A stretch of 64,000 bases of DNA. Source: Takakia lepidozioides (Eukaryota; Streptophyta; Takakiopsida; Takakiales; Takakiaceae). A program made the translations under genes and the position numbers. The notes beneath the pieces are model-generated. The model did no database searches, was not told the origin of the DNA, and saw nothing but the letters and a program-made list of their open reading frames with translations. Each line of letters starts with the position of its first letter. Within the stretch, counting starts at the first letter, position 1. Below, one piece after another: positions 51,641-64,000 of the stretch. The stretch is taken from assembly GCA_030704615.1 (NCBI GenBank), contig CM060733.1, forward strand, positions 22,816,001 to 22,880,000. The letters run 5' to 3'.

Positions 51641-53400
51641 CCAGGACGCGTTGAAGGGCACAAACTATCTTTTAATAAGTTCCTTGAATCCATTCCAGCT
51701 CAAGGTTTCTGGGTTTGGACCTTGGTCATGAAGGCTAGATGAATGAGAGGTCCAGACATCAAAACCCTAGAGTGAAGTATTAAATAAATGACAGTGCTGC
51801 CAGCATGGCGTTCACGAAGGATTTGAGTTAGGTACCACTTGTATGTGAACGCGATGAAAAAACACAAACACCAAGATACCTCTCAGTTACCACTAGTTGT
51901 GCACAGACCTTAAAGTACTATCTGGAAAACATTGCCTCGCCTAAGCTGCATTGCTCAAATGGAAATGGAAAGGGAAAGTAGCAAATGCAATTGGTACATG
52001 AAAATTTGGTCCATAACTATATTTTTTTTTGGAAAAGGAAAGGGGACAGAGGCCCTTTTAATCAAATTAAATAATATAAAGGTCACAGAACTTGGTGGAA
52101 AAACTAACTTTTGGAATCATAAAAAGATTTAAAAAAAATCATAAAAAAATGGATTTAATGTCCATTGTCGCGCGGAGTCCACTCAGCGATGAGATCAAAT
52201 GTAGACGCTTCAAAACCAACCTTACGCTTAGGTATGCGCGTCGCTGCACCATAGCTTGACCTCCTGAAGATCTTCTTCGCACTCACACTCTTCGTTGCGC
52301 TGCCTATGCAGATTTCTATTCAGTACAGATTTCAATGGAGCATTGTAGAATCGTGTGGAATTTGTTGAGGAAGTGTGTTTTTTTGGGTGTCCATGAGAGA
52401 TCGCAGTAGATCTTCAAGAGGTCATGGCACCAGGGTGCCATTCACTTGTGATGTTGGAAACACTGTCTCGCTACCCTCCTCTACATCTGTCTTGCTCCAT
52501 GGACACACGGCTGGCGACTTAGCATAATCTCCCCGGACTGCATGTTGCCTGAACCTAGCCAATGTGCATCTCACAACAGACATGATCTGACTACTTTTGC
52601 AGTCCAAGGCTTTCTGCAGGGCCATCCTCATGGCATGTCAAGTGCCTAAGTAGTGTACGACTGAAAATTGACACACTACTAAACTCTAAATCACGCCTGA
52701 TCCTCCAAATAAAGGTGATTAAGAACATGGGGTTAATCAAGTAGCTGCAGTAATGTATACTTAAATACAAGAGCTTTTAAAGTTTGAGAAAGAGATCACC
52801 TACAATTACATAAGTGCAGTAGCAATACGCTGCCCACCATTCTTGGTATTGAACGTATCATGAAAGTAATCATAATGTGCCTCATATTGTTGACCTTCTT
52901 TATAATGCAAAACCTGCAACCCCTCACCATGCTATGCAAACAGGCAATTCTTCAATCTGACCCTGATGAAAACTGTAAATATGTGAGACTCATTTGTGAA
53001 TAGTCAATCAACCAAAAGCCCAGGTTGGAGTCAGCTTCCACTGGTTTGAAGTGGTAGAGTACAGTGGTCCAATATCCATTGCAGATGGCAACGCCCTTTA
53101 GACCAGCACAACAACTTATATATTATGATTATCACAAATCCAAGGTTACTGCCAATGGAGATAGGCATGGCGTCCCAGGAGCTGTGTTGATGAACCCCAG
53201 CAATTGCCAGGTTCCAAATGGAAGAAAATGATAGACAAAAGTATTCCTTTACCCTTCACCATTTGGCACATGATTCACTCGGACGTCATAATCCACACAT
53301 GCATTACAATCTCTCCCTCTAAGCAGTAAGACCCTAGAACGTAATTAGGGTATCATTGGACATGCACTTAAGAGACAGACATATGTATCTGAATCTACTG
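51641..53400. other. No recognisable gene
   Basis: Short frames only (up to about 70 codons). AT-rich around 52015-52150. Nothing resembling splice-linked exons or RNA genes is seen. Confidence 0.4.
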
Positions 53401-53474
53401 AAATGCCTCCTTGGTTTAAAGTCTATAGAGCCTCTTTCAGTCTGCCTGCCTCACAAAACATATTCACATGCCCA

Positions 53475-54300
53475 GAAGTGCCAAAAAAGGCATTGTAGAC
53501 TCCCTCTCTTGATCCTCTTTCAGAAGCTGTGGTCATGGTTAAGGTGCCTGGTTTTATCAACTGTGGCGCCGCTGCAGCACCTGCCTTTAGTTGACCATCT
53601 ACCCATGCAGGTTTCTTGTAGCTATTGATCCACAGGGAATCATAGGTAATCTTGTGCTTGAAATTTGGCCCTCTTGGATGAATCTGGACCGACACTCTAT
53701 CCCTGCCCCTTCAGCTATCACAGCCTCTACACAAATCATGCATACATCCTTGCCTTGCAGCTGATAATGACAGCCTATATTTGTTCTAGGAAACACCCAA
53801 CTCAACTTATCACACTAGTTCCTATGCTGAATTGCGCCTGCTACTCTCTGTAATCTAACAGGCATTTATTTTTTTGCCTTGGTTGTCCCACCATTGACTG
53901 GGATCAAAAAATTATTCATTCCACAGCTACTCCTTATCTCTGTTACGTGTTTTTGGATACTTTCATGTTGTCACATTGGCAGTATCATGTCAAAGTCACT
54001 CCAAACTATCAAAGATTCGCTCAACCAGCTAACTTGCAGAACTCAACATGGAATTTTAGGGCCGATTCTGATAAGAGGGGAAAACAGGGTGAAATGTGTT
54101 GAAGAAGGTGCCTTCATTAGCAGTGCCTGATTTTATCAATTGTGCTGCTACTGCTGCGGCTTCCAGTTGACTATCTACCCATGCAGGTTTTTTGCAGCAA
54201 TGGATCCACGGGGTATCATAGGTAATATTGAGTTTGAAATCCGGCCCTCTTGGATGAATCTGGACCCAAACTCTACCCCTGCTCCTTAAGCTATCCATGC
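53475..54300. repeat. PPR-derived repeat fragments (two partial copies)
   Basis: On the minus strand, YKKPAWVDGQLKA and MTTASERGSREGV match the N-terminal part of the PPR relic at 28.8 kb. A second partial copy at 54130-54300 has KKPAWVDSQLEAAA. Both are truncated before any PPR motif. Confidence 0.65.
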
Positions 54301-54404
54301 TCTACACAAATCATGCATACATCCTTGCCTTGCCCTAGTAACTGACAATGACAGCCTACATTTGTTCTAGCAAACACCCCAACCGTGTTCTAGAAAACGC
54401 CCCA

Positions 54405-54870
54405 ATCGTACATTAAGAAAAAGCCTCACCTTGCAATTGCGGTTGTCCTACCATCGTGAAGGATCTTTAAAAAACTCATGCCAGCTTTGCTCCGTGCTGC
54501 AAATTTAGGGCTGAGTCTGATGAGAGGGCATACAAGCTAAATAGGTCGAAGAAGAAGGTGCCCTCACCACATTGTCCTCGACCTTGTGTCATGACCCATC
54601 GAGGATTTGACTACCCACCTCTTGTGTGTGTTGCTTGTGTCTGTAGTCAGGTAATGTCGGATTGGTCTGTGAGAACCACCACGGTGCAGCTGAGCGGGAT
54701 GAGATTGAAACAAGGCCTGCTAGACCAAGCCGACTCTCCCAAGAGCCTTGTAAACATAAGGAAGAATGCCAAATCATGGTACTAACAGGAGCCAAGAGCC
54801 CACCTTTGCAGGATGGACAAACTTCTTCACATCGTACTAAGGAAAAGCCACACCTTGCGATTGCGGTTGT
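54405..54870. repeat. Second copy of the 49.0-49.4 kb dispersed repeat
   Basis: GGTCGAAGAAGAAGGTGCCCTCACCACATTGTCCTC and CAGGTAATGTCGGATTGGTCTGTGAGAAC are shared with 49180-49330 in the same orientation. It is non-coding. Confidence 0.65.
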
Positions 54871-54994
54871 CCACCCAAGCTATGCATATCCTGCAGATCA
54901 ACAAGACCATCTACCGTGCTTTGGCACTAAGAAGACGCAGACCCCAAAAAACACCAAGTCCCAGCCCTGCAACACAACCCTAAACTCGAGCACA

Positions 54995-55095
54995 TTCATT
55001 CACTCATCCATCGTAATTCATCCTAAACACTCATTCATCCATTCAATCATCCTAAACATTCATTCATCATTCATTCATCCATCCATTCATATTTT
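54995..55095. repeat. ATTCATTCATCC microsatellite
   Basis: Imperfect CATTCATC units with interspersed CCTAAACA occur over about 100 bp. Confidence 0.85.
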
Positions 55096-57500
55096 ACATG
55101 TGTAAGATTGACTTCTGGGTCTTATCCAATCAGGTACATTCAAGTTAACATTTGAGTGGGGGAGGATTATGTGCTTCATCTAGGTATTATCTAGTGGAGG
55201 TATACCCGGATCTTACTCATTTTTGGCACCAATGCGTGGTCTCTCCCTTATAGGGAGGAGCCAACAAAACAAACGTCGCGCTTCATATATTGATTGTGGC
55301 CTTGAATTCAAAATGGGAGAATCTTGTAGAGTTGTTCAATACATAGGCGCTTCCCTCTATAATAGTTCAACATTTTTTGTGTGAAAGAAGTATGTTCAAA
55401 TTTTGATGTTTAGTAGTACTAAAGATTGGTGCCCATATATCATGTATGGCTTATATTACAAATTTCTTACGAAAATGGCCTCGAGTGGTTTTGCATGTCT
55501 ACAGTCTTATTTGCTCATGTCCGCACCTTACAAAAGTATATGAAATACCTTGATAGGATTTTGACTCATAATGTTGTAGAAGTTGAGTCATAAAGGTTAG
55601 GAACAATTTGGGACATTTGAACCTTGTACAATTCTTCAAGACTACTTTAGGACCCTTAAACTTGTTAGATAACAATGAGTTTTATATAGGCATACTAGCG
55701 CAACGCGCTTCAATGAATTTTTGATAATAAAATGTTTGTGTGGTTTCATACTAAACTCATATTCATAAATTTGGATTGATTGCACCATATGCACTGGGAA
55801 ATAGATGTGCCATCCTTTTTGGCATACTACTAGGAGCCAAAAAAGATATCACATTCTGTTTTCCAGTGCAATTAGGACGGCCAGAGCTGGCGGTCCCATT
55901 TATCAATTTTTTTATTTTAAAATTTGGAACTTCTGGAGCCGGTGATCCCAAATTTTTCTAAAAATATGTTTTTTAAAATTTCGGACAATTAGATATGACA
56001 TGATGGCTTTTGTGTTACTATTGTAAACAATGCAATATAAAGGTTAGAATTTAAAGAAAACATTTACACAATATAAAGTCAGGTTTTGAGGTGGCGTGAC
56101 ATCGCGTCATTTCGTTCCAACCTGGATGGGAAGGACATGATTATGGTCTTTGCCCGACGGTCAGCACCGGTACCCAGGGATATATGAGATAGCACTCTGA
56201 ACCACAAATATCTGTTGGGCCCAAGAGTTTGGCACCATAAATCATGTCATCATTTTCTTGGTTTTGGGCCCGGACCTGGTGTAAACCGCTTGGGTGCATG
56301 CTAGTCCACATGAGTCATACATTTGCATGGGCTTCCTTCTCCCATTGAAGTCAAACCGTATTCACTCATTTATTGTCTCTATAGGTTAAAAATAAGTCGA
56401 AAATATAGGGAAGAAAAAAGAAAGATGCCACATAAAAGTGAAAAATACGAAAAAATAGTGGCCATGTGGCAAACAACAAAAAAAGTTCCATGTCAACTAC
56501 ATAAACAATATATATACTTCAGAAGTTTGATTAAGTCTAATTAGATCCGAAATATATTTTGAAATATATTTAAAAAAAAATTGGGACTGCCAGTGCAGCA
56601 GTCCCATATACTTTTAAAATAACTTGGGACCGTTAGTGTTGACTTGACGGTCCTGTTATAATTAAAACATATTTTTATTTTATTTTATCTAACAAAATTA
56701 ATATTAATATATCCTTATTAATAATTATTTGGGGAAAAAAATTAAAACCCTCATGTCCTCGCCACTATTTCCATAGGAGTCATGCCTTGGTCTTAGCTGC
56801 TACTTTCATCCTGCGGGATGGTACTCTCTTCCTATGTGTCTTTGGGTTGGTGGTCCCTCACCGCATGGTGTGTTTGCATGGTGTGTTTGCTTTATGGCCC
56901 TGAGGGTTTTATTTTTCCTCTCATTCAAACAAAATAACGGGGCTTCATCCTTTTTATTAAAATTTATAAAAAATAAAAATAAAACAAAATGCCGTATTTC
57001 TTGAACATAGATTTTTAATGACCTGTTTAACTTCTCCCGCCCCCCTATTGATAGCCCGATCCACGTCACCAAACTACAGATAAATGCCTGTATGTGTGAA
57101 CGGAGGTACATAATAGTCGGGTTATCAACAGGGCTAACCACAGGTGTGAACTGACCTTAAGCGTCAATTTGGTTTTTGTCAGCAAAGTCGTACTCGTAGC
57201 AAGTAGGTACCACAAAATGACTGGAAGGTCGTTCCAATGACTGGATGTAGCTCTGATCTATCCTTAAAACAGCCCGTTATGTCCGGTAACAGGTGGCCTC
57301 TAGCCGGTTACGTAGGGCTGATTTCTCTTTGTAAATTTCTGCCCGTTATCTAGCATAAGAGCCCGCCCCATGATTACCGGTGCATTACACGAGTGTGTAA
57401 TGCACACCTGCAATATTTCTTTATCTTTACCTCAAAGATTTTTTCAGGGCAAGCTACTGGCGGGGGAGAAAGCATAGGAAATCGTCCCATTTCTTTACGC
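55096..57500. other. AT-rich DNA without genes
   Basis: No convincing coding frame. Imperfect hairpins around 55870-55950 and 56580-56660 (GGGACTGCCAGTGCAGCAGTCCC) suggest MITE remnants. Confidence 0.4.
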
Positions 57501-57639
57501 AGGGTAATGCCCCTGGTGTCGGGCACTCCCGGATTTTCGGGCCTGACCACCGACGGCGAAATCCGGGCCTTCCCCTGGGGCTACCGCCCTGGGGTCAGCC
57601 CTTAAATCCGGGAATGCCCTCCACTCAGGGCATTACCCT
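57501..57639. repeat. Hairpin element, about 139 bp (MITE-like)
   Basis: GGGTAATGCCC...GGGCACTCCCGGATTT...GCCTGACC on the left pairs with GGTCAG...AAATCCGGGAATGCCC...GGGCATTACCC on the right. The loop is about 40 bp. Confidence 0.75.
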
Positions 57640-58970
57640 ATATAACTAGTCCTCTACTACAGGCTAAAATCTTACATGTACTGGTTTTAGCTGTAAGATT
57701 TTCCCCGCGGGGTTGATTGGCCTCATAAAAAGTGTCGAATTGAGGAATGCATAGATCCCAAACTCTCAGTCCAACTTAGTCACATGTGCAGGAAACCTTT
57801 CCATTTCAATTTGTATCTGCATGCTAGTAGCAGACACGTTTCGAAAAATCATCTCAAGGCTGCTTAAAACGGCAAATGAATACGACAACTCAATTATGTA
57901 GACTAGATGGGACAGAACGTTCAATTCTTGTCGACAAACTACTCTTCCGAGCTCACACTCAGGGATGAAGGTGAAGTCCTTGCGGCTAGACAATTACCAG
58001 AACCACCGTGCCAAGAGAAGTCAGCACATTGACGAGTCTTTGGATTTGAAGCACGCTGCAGGACCAAGCAATGTTCACTGTTCTATTTCCGGAATATCTT
58101 CATCAATTGTGCTCTCAGATTCCAGTTTCTTCACATACTCACTCTCTGCCAGAGGGATCTTGAAATCCCCGTTTCGTCCCTATCAAGGTCTCCCTGCAAG
58201 CTCTGTTGTACGCTGACCTGTATTTGGTTCCTTAATTTCCTGCTCACAAAGGCATTCTTTGTGACATACGTATTACGATCTGCAGTATATATTCATCTCA
58301 TGAACGACGATGTATCAAGCTAAAATGATTTTTTAACACACCACTCCAGGCAGGTGACGGAATGCTTAAAAGTGTTTGCTGGACTGACAGCATCACATGT
58401 ACACCCTTGGAAAAAGGAACCGCTGCACTCAGCAGGTTGGATTATAGCGCGCGGTATGATAAAAACCTGTACACGACATAAAGGTGAGAAAGATGTAATT
58501 CCGATTCCCCTAGTTCTACAACATAGGTATGAAGGACGATCTGACGTTGATCAATGTTATGCTTCCACAATCGAATAAGCAAGCAACCAGGTTAGCTCTT
58601 GGCCCGACCTTTCAGTGACAGGCTCATGCATTCCATCATATCAATTGACCACTTGAGACTTATCTAGTTCTGTATCAGTTCTTTCCCAAAGCTTCTGTAA
58701 TTGAACATGCGGTCCTTCTTATCCACTCTCTGCAGGCAAGCTATCGGATGAGGACTTTTGGCGCCCGTCTATCTAGAGTTCTCATTTTGGATCGAAAGAG
58801 CGAAATGACCGCAAATGCAATGTATTTCTCCAGCGGTAACTTGTCTCTGGAAGGTGACCTGTATAAATCCTTCTGATGACAACAGAGGTGCAAAAATTGT
58901 TCGCCGTGAAGGCAAGTCTAGACAGAGTCATTGCTCCTAATATGTCTAGGAAGCTTGCCAGAAACCTCGC
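57640..58970. other. Region downstream of the bHLH gene
   Basis: No other gene is recognised. A minus-strand frame at 58918-59112 overlaps the bHLH end and encodes a plausible alternative C-terminus ([20 protein letters not shown]). The true 3' end of the gene may therefore differ from the long frame. Confidence 0.4.
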
Positions 58971-60485
58971 TCAAGTCTCCGCAGTTGGTGTAGACAGGGG
59001 ACATTGGCGAATGGACACCAGACAGAGCTTCTGCTTGAAGAGCTGCTGCTGAAGGATCTCCGATAGGATCAAAGGACTCGTTGCCGCTCTCAAAGGCAAG
59101 GCTGAACAACATTGAGAGGCTTCACCTGTAACCGCAGCCGCCCGGCTTCTTTGGGGGCAATCTATGCAAGTCTCAGTCTGGACTTTGGGCCACAGAGATG
59201 GCGTCGCGACGGAAGTCGTCACTGCCATTTCGCCTAAAGACTCGAGGAGCTGCACCTGCAATTGGAGGAATTTAACGTAATCGATAGCCTCGTCCAGCAT
59301 GGTGGCAGTGTCCATCTTGTTACCACCAGGAATGAGCTTCTCTAAAACTCTGACGCGCTCACTGATCTTCTTCCTTCTATGCCGAGCAGCTACACTTTGT
59401 GGCTCAATGGAGGTGGGCGCGACTTTGCGATTTGACTTTCCCTCTTCCGCTGTATTCAATGTTTGCACAACTGCTCCAGGAACAAGGTCGTGAGCTGAAA
59501 GGTTGTCATGAGAAGGGAGGTGGACACCCGGAATCTTGATCTCCTTCCATAATGACGCTCTAGAAAGAGGACCAATTGTGAGATCAAGCCCCCGATTTGT
59601 GTTTGAGGCAAGAACATTTTGCGAAGTCTGTTGATTAGCTGCAGGCCTGTGCACACTATGGTCCAAACCTGGATAGTAGCTCCGCCGGCGTTTAAGTGGA
59701 GGGACAATGGTGGTTGTTGAGCATGTTGGCATGTCGAAGGAATTTGCCTGCGTCAGCAGGTGACCACCTGTGAGTACAGCGTTGCTGTCATCTTCAGCTA
59801 CTGCGGCAGGATTATGCATCCAAGAACCATGAAATGGTGCCAAAGTATCGTGCTGCAAGATGTCGAGCCTTTGCGAATGCAAACTGCAGACGCGTGCGCC
59901 TCTATCTGTAGCTGCGGACGACGATTCATCTGCAGGATGTTCTGCAATGAGAGAAAATTCAGATGCAGCTCTCCAGTTGTCAGTGGCAATGTTCTCACTT
60001 CCAGACGAATTGGCCTCCTGCACGCACTCGTTTGAGGATGTGAGCAAACAAGGCTGTGGTGCCATGGCCTGAGGCGTGAAAGGTGGGACAGGATCAACGT
60101 AGTGATCTTGAATGAGAGAGTAGACTTGCAGCCATTGAGGGAGGTCATTGAGTCCCGGAGCATAATATGGATCCCCTGCAGCTAATGTTGGCATCACGTC
60201 AAGCCCCAGTGCGTTGCAATTGCCATGGATATAGTGCAAACCTTGGTGGAAGTAGTTCATCTCGCTATGCGTGTGTAGATCTTTCGTGCGGCCATCCCAC
60301 GTTTGCTCACTCAGCACAAGAGTTGGTTCTGTGGTGGACCACGACATCGCTGGATTTGCAAGCTGCGGGAAAGGCCCCAATGTGTAAGGCCCATTGAGGG
60401 CATTCTCTTCGAGAAACGGAACGTGATCAAGCGCCATGCCATGGACATCCTGCTGCTCCTCCATCGATCTGCTTCTCCAAGACAC
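58971..60485 (-). CDS. bHLH transcription factor, plant subfamily VIII-like
   Basis: A 504-codon uninterrupted frame. It is a nuclear DNA-binding regulator that dimerises through its helix-loop-helix. The bHLH domain is at about residues 360-420: [20 protein letters not shown] (basic region), then [18 protein letters not shown] and [16 protein letters not shown]. Gln and Ala occupy the positions that are His and Glu in canonical E-box binders, as in the HEC/IND group of subfamily VIII. Binding specificity is therefore expected to be non-standard. The N-terminal 350 residues are Ser/Pro/Gln-rich with a basic KRRRSYY stretch and look disordered. The C-terminal tail after the domain is not conserved-looking, and an alternative frame exists (see 58918-59112). 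The first Met (60485) or the Met at residue 8 or 17 may be the start. No frame breaks, in contrast to every transposon gene here. Confidence 0.85.
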   Translation of the reverse strand: MSWRSRSMEEQQDVHGMALDHVPFLEENALNGPYTLGPFPQLANPAMSWSTTEPTLVLSEQTWDGRTKDLHTHSEMNYFHQGLHYIHGNCNALGLDVMPTLAAGDPYYAPGLNDLPQWLQVYSLIQDHYVDPVPPFTPQAMAPQPCLLTSSNECVQEANSSGSENIATDNWRAASEFSLIAEHPADESSSAATDRGARVCSLHSQRLDILQHDTLAPFHGSWMHNPAAVAEDDSNAVLTGGHLLTQANSFDMPTCSTTTIVPPLKRRRSYYPGLDHSVHRPAANQQTSQNVLASNTNRGLDLTIGPLSRASLWKEIKIPGVHLPSHDNLSAHDLVPGAVVQTLNTAEEGKSNRKVAPTSIEPQSVAARHRRKKISERVRVLEKLIPGGNKMDTATMLDEAIDYVKFLQLQVQLLESLGEMAVTTSVATPSLWPKVQTETCIDCPQRSRAAAVTGEASQCCSALPLRAATSPLILSEILQQQLFKQKLCLVSIRQCPLSTPTAET

Positions 60486-61640
60486 AAGTGCAAAGGCGCG
60501 ACGAGGGATCTGAACCTGTGCGAGGAAGAGAGGCGGCAGAGGAACCAGCGAGGGAGATGATAAATCCCAGACGCTTCCACGCGACGCCCGTTCAGTTTTA
60601 GTTACCGCGGTTGGTTATAATCCTCAATGAGCGTGTTTATGGTTTTACCCTCCCTGGAACCACTCCCAGTACTCCCTATCCCCCCCTAACCCCTATCACC
60701 CCCCCATGCTCCCTCCTTCCTTCCTTCCTTCCTTCCTCTACTTTATCTGCTCCATCAAACACACCCTTCTGCAAAGCTGTGGATTTGAACCTCAATCCAC
60801 CAACCACCCATTTTGTTTTTTTGATCGGTTACAAAACCCACTTGATAGAGCCTATCACCCCCCTATGGAGCTCCCGTAACTGCTCCCCTTATCACCTGAT
60901 CATTACTCCCAACAAGTAAACATGCCTACACGCTAGGTAACTCCCTACCCATTCTCCAGGTACAAGAGTTCATATCTTGTTCCACTAAAGAATCCTTGCG
61001 AACCATGTTTTTAAGCAGCTCATATCGTCAAGTAGAGAAGGTGGATTTGAGCCCAGGACCCTATCACGAGTGTCGTCACAGATTTCCGTGTAATATTGAT
61101 GGCATGTGCTTCCCTGGAGGGGCGCAGAGATAGGGGTGATTAGCGCGCACTGAATCTATGCGTAGGGATGTTCTTGAGGGAGTGTCAGAGTCGGTTAGCG
61201 CATGAATGAGGCGCGGTACGTGGGGCCGGGTAGTACGCGCGGTAGCCTCCAATAAGGGGCCCCGCTCGCCTCATCCTGAAAATGATGTGCGTAATCAGCC
61301 GCTCTTATGGCGCGTACTGTCCGCCTAGCCGCCGCTGTCCCTGCCCTCCTTTACTACATCCCCACATCCCCCTCTAGTCAAAGATTAGGTCAAATTTCAT
61401 TACTGTGCTGCGATTTGGTGGCTGCAAGGGTTTTTTTCGTCAAGCGGATTTGAGCTCTGGACTTGTGGACAGACACTGATCTAATTATCGAAAGTGGGTT
61501 GAAGTGTGCAGAAGATTTTGCATGGAAAAGCCTGGCGAGGAGCAGCAATCTAATGATTTAGTGTAACTAACTGGACACCCCATACAGCTAATCTCAGCGT
61601 TGGATTTTGAAATCCATGCAACGGACCCCTGAGATCTAGC
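60486..61640 (-). promoter_or_regulatory. Upstream region of the bHLH gene
   Basis: It contains a pyrimidine-rich block with (CCTT)n at 60715-60736 and an ATTATAA-like motif near 60613-60620 on the gene strand, the only TATA candidate. Nothing else is recognisable. Confidence 0.35.
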
Positions 61641-62500
61641 TACGCCTTGGCGCAGTACTCGAGACAGGGTTCTAGAAATGGTGCGTGGCAGCCCATCTAT
61701 GTACCCGGGTGTGTCTGTGTGACACCTATCATTGCGCCACAGCTCTTTTGTACTCTCGTACTGCTGATTTGCTTTGCTTTGCTACCATCATTCCCTCGCT
61801 TTTGCCTCTCTCTCTTCATAACTTGGGCACCACCTCGCTCCCTCACCCCCCTCCCGTCTTCCCTTCTCCCTCAACTCTTCCGTTATGCAAGCCTGCCTGC
61901 CTGCCTGCCCTCTGCTCTCCCCCCACTCCCCACACCCTCTCTTTGCTATCATACACGCTTTCCACTTGTGCATGCCCGCCCTGTGTTGACTCCCCCCACA
62001 TCCCAATCCGATGTGCTACTGTGCCTGCTGCTCGGCGGGATCATCCGGGTTCAAATCTGCAAGGCCTCCAAATCCAGCCCGAAGTATGGACCTGTTTTAG
62101 AGCCTTGCTTAACTGAACAATCTTGATTACCTCTAACTGCCTCCGTTATACAGTACATGCAAAACCGACCGAGGCAGGTATCTATCGAGGCTGGCACTAG
62201 GGTGCTCGAAGAGGCTGTGTATTGCCTTGCATGGAACGCGACACCGTATGCATGAAGAAAATGATCGAATGTACGTTACGTCGACCGTATGTCGCCGTCG
62301 CCAGCTTTTCACGTCTCTATCACCACACTCCCTGCACTCTGGCGATTCAAATTATATGCTGCCTTTCTGCGAGCAATGAATGATGGGCATCATCCGTCAT
62401 CGGGCTCTTCATCCATTCCAAATGCCAAACTCCCTCCAGCACAAGCAGTACGACCAGTAATAAACGGAAAATCATTTACACAGTAATTATGTAAAATTAG
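61641..62500. other. CT-rich and unique DNA, no supported gene
   Basis: Frames of up to 159 codons at 61647-62126 are translations of CT-rich sequence (CTGCCTGCCTGCC, CCCTCTC) and show no domain. Confidence 0.4.
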
Positions 62501-62519
62501 GTCACTATCGGGGCTGTGT

Positions 62520-62940
62520 CATGAGCAGCTATACGTGTACGTGTACCCGGTACAGGAATATCGTACCACCGTATCTTCATACGATTTTCTGTCAGAGACC
62601 ACCCCGCGTCGGCGCTCTACCAGGTATTCATCTGCCAATACATATATACGCACATACATGGGTAAGTACAAGTACACCGCCTCTGGTATGTATGTATGTA
62701 TGCGTTAGGAATCCGGCCTGACAGAAGACTGCCACGTACCTGTCCACGTGTACGATTGGATGCACGTGACGAGCGACTCAGCACGCTTCCCCCCGAGAGC
62801 GACATATACGTACACGCCTTTTGAACCTGTATACGTGCATCATATTCGATATACATATATATATGTGTGTATGTAGCGTATGGTAGGTTAAAATACGGTA
62901 CGCATGGTGTTACCGGCGTCACGTCACGTTTCCGCGCGTA
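62520..62940. repeat. Alternating purine-pyrimidine stretch with ACGTG motifs
   Basis: Runs such as TACGTGTACGTGTACC, TATGTATGTATG, ATATACATATATATATGTG and two CACGTG G-boxes (62745-62750, 62763-62768) cluster here. It could be regulatory or simple repeat. Confidence 0.5.
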
Positions 62941-64000
62941 ACTTGCATTGCCGAGAAGTGAGGCGGATAGTTTTGCGGGTAGAATGTTGTGGCGAAACTA
63001 CCCTGCTGCGACCAGACGCAGGGTCTTGCTTTGGCTGCATATAGGCGTGTGCCGCGTGGCATTTGCACCTGTCTCTGTGGTTATCTTCTCCTCGCTTGCT
63101 TGCTGGGATCGTTTCCTGCATCAATCAGAAATGCGCTGAAGTTGGATAATCCATGTGCTGTTTTGTGGAGATTAGAGTAGATTGGTGGTGAGCGCGAAAC
63201 TCGACAGGGAAATCAGTCTTCTTTTTCGTCCTGTAAGTGCTCTGCCGCGCCCAGCCTCCCTTTATTCTGGTTTCACTATGTAAATGTGCCAAATGTGTGG
63301 TTTTCGTGATGATTGAATCGACAACCCGTTTCAACTTCACGAACGTTGCATGACATTAAGGGATGCGTGAATTTTGTTGGATTAGGTCGGACAGAAAAGT
63401 GGCAGCATCCAGGGATTTCTCACGTCTATCCTGCGTTCGGAAGGGAAAGGTGAGAAGCCTCATTTTGTACAGCAGAAAATCACTAGGATTGTTTGTGGAT
63501 GTAAGTCGATCCAGCATTTTACTCCAACTCTGTGTGCATACAATGGAATACGTTTTAAATCAATCCCTGATATCCTTTCACGATTGCAGTTTAAATTTTA
63601 GTAGATCTTGCCGTTTGTTTGACCTGTTTCAGGGTTTCCAACAATATGTGAGCCAGCGGGGTAAAAGTGTATGAAAGGCAGATGTATTATATTACGAGAA
63701 GTTTATAATTAAAGAATCTAATTCACGACGCAGCCATTCGATGATCCGTTTGCAAGACAAATTTTGCAAACAAATCTTACAGCACATACGGCAATTGCGA
63801 AAGCCATGATCATGTGGTACCATCTGAAACTCCGGCACTCTCTCTGGAGCTTCAGCTGTTGTTTCTATTCCTGATTACTCTTACAGCCCCAACGTAAATG
63901 GAACCCACTGACAGTAGTCCGCAGCAGTTGATGGAAGTTCTTACTCCCAAAGCTCATGCCGATTAGACGGAGGGTTCACCATTGCCACTCTCAGCCCTGT
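62941..64000. other. Unique DNA, no supported gene
   Basis: The longest frame is 103 codons (63363-63674) and has no motif. I see no RNA gene or mobile element end in this stretch. Confidence 0.4.

Noticed and set aside
59456-60163. Frames overlapping the bHLH gene on either strand
   Set aside because: They are shadows of the 504-codon bHLH frame.
61647-62126. 159-codon frame rich in Leu/Pro/Ser
   Set aside because: It derives from CT-rich simple sequence, and two overlapping frames are equally open.
1-64000. tRNA, rRNA or snRNA genes
   Set aside because: I looked for tRNA A/B boxes with CCA-side pairing and for rRNA segments by eye and saw none. A covariance-model scan (tRNAscan-SE/Infernal) would settle it.

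Overview
This is eukaryotic nuclear DNA from a plant, most likely an early-diverging land plant or close streptophyte relative. The evidence is one clean plant bHLH gene, relics of a DYW-type pentatricopeptide gene, GT-AG introns, several Ty3/gypsy polyproteins and Mutator-like transposases. I cannot name the species. Transposable elements make up most of the window. The only convincing host gene is the bHLH gene at 58971-60485 (minus strand).

Layout. 1-8121 is the right part of a Mutator-like element (element 1). It holds the first exon of a ParB-like/methyltransferase gene cut by the window edge, a long array of palindromic repeats, a broken transposase and a right terminal repeat. Its right end sits inside a Ty3/gypsy integrase gene, and that gypsy element then runs to the end of its 3' LTR at 14302. 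14488-22788 is an element with about 2.4-kb inverted ends around LINE and CACTA-like debris. 22816-32890 holds a transposon-associated multi-exon ORF, split gypsy reverse transcriptase, a DYW-PPR relic, a gypsy integrase ending in a PHD finger, and satellite-like and hairpin repeats. 32900-48510 is a second, complete Mutator-like element (element 2, 15.6 kb). 48511-58900 holds a decayed gypsy copy, PPR-derived repeats and AT-rich DNA without recognisable genes. 58971-60485 is the bHLH gene, followed by its upstream DNA.

Main result. Element 2 has 21-bp terminal inverted repeats and a 9-bp target duplication (8 of 9 bases match). Besides the transposase it carries a roughly 1,400-residue ten-exon gene, which joins a ParB-like domain to a permuted (beta-class) DNA amino-methyltransferase fold with an altered catalytic motif. 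It also carries a divergent pair of related genes of unknown family. Dense arrays of 22-bp palindromes fill the spaces between these genes and also sit in three introns. Element 1 has the same order in the opposite orientation, but its palindrome half-site is changed symmetrically. This suggests a multigene transposon whose encoded DNA-binding or modifying protein recognises the element's own palindromes, comparable in logic to VANDAL/VANC anti-silencing systems but with a prokaryote-type ParB-methyltransferase. That functional reading is inference. The layout and repeats are read directly from the sequence.
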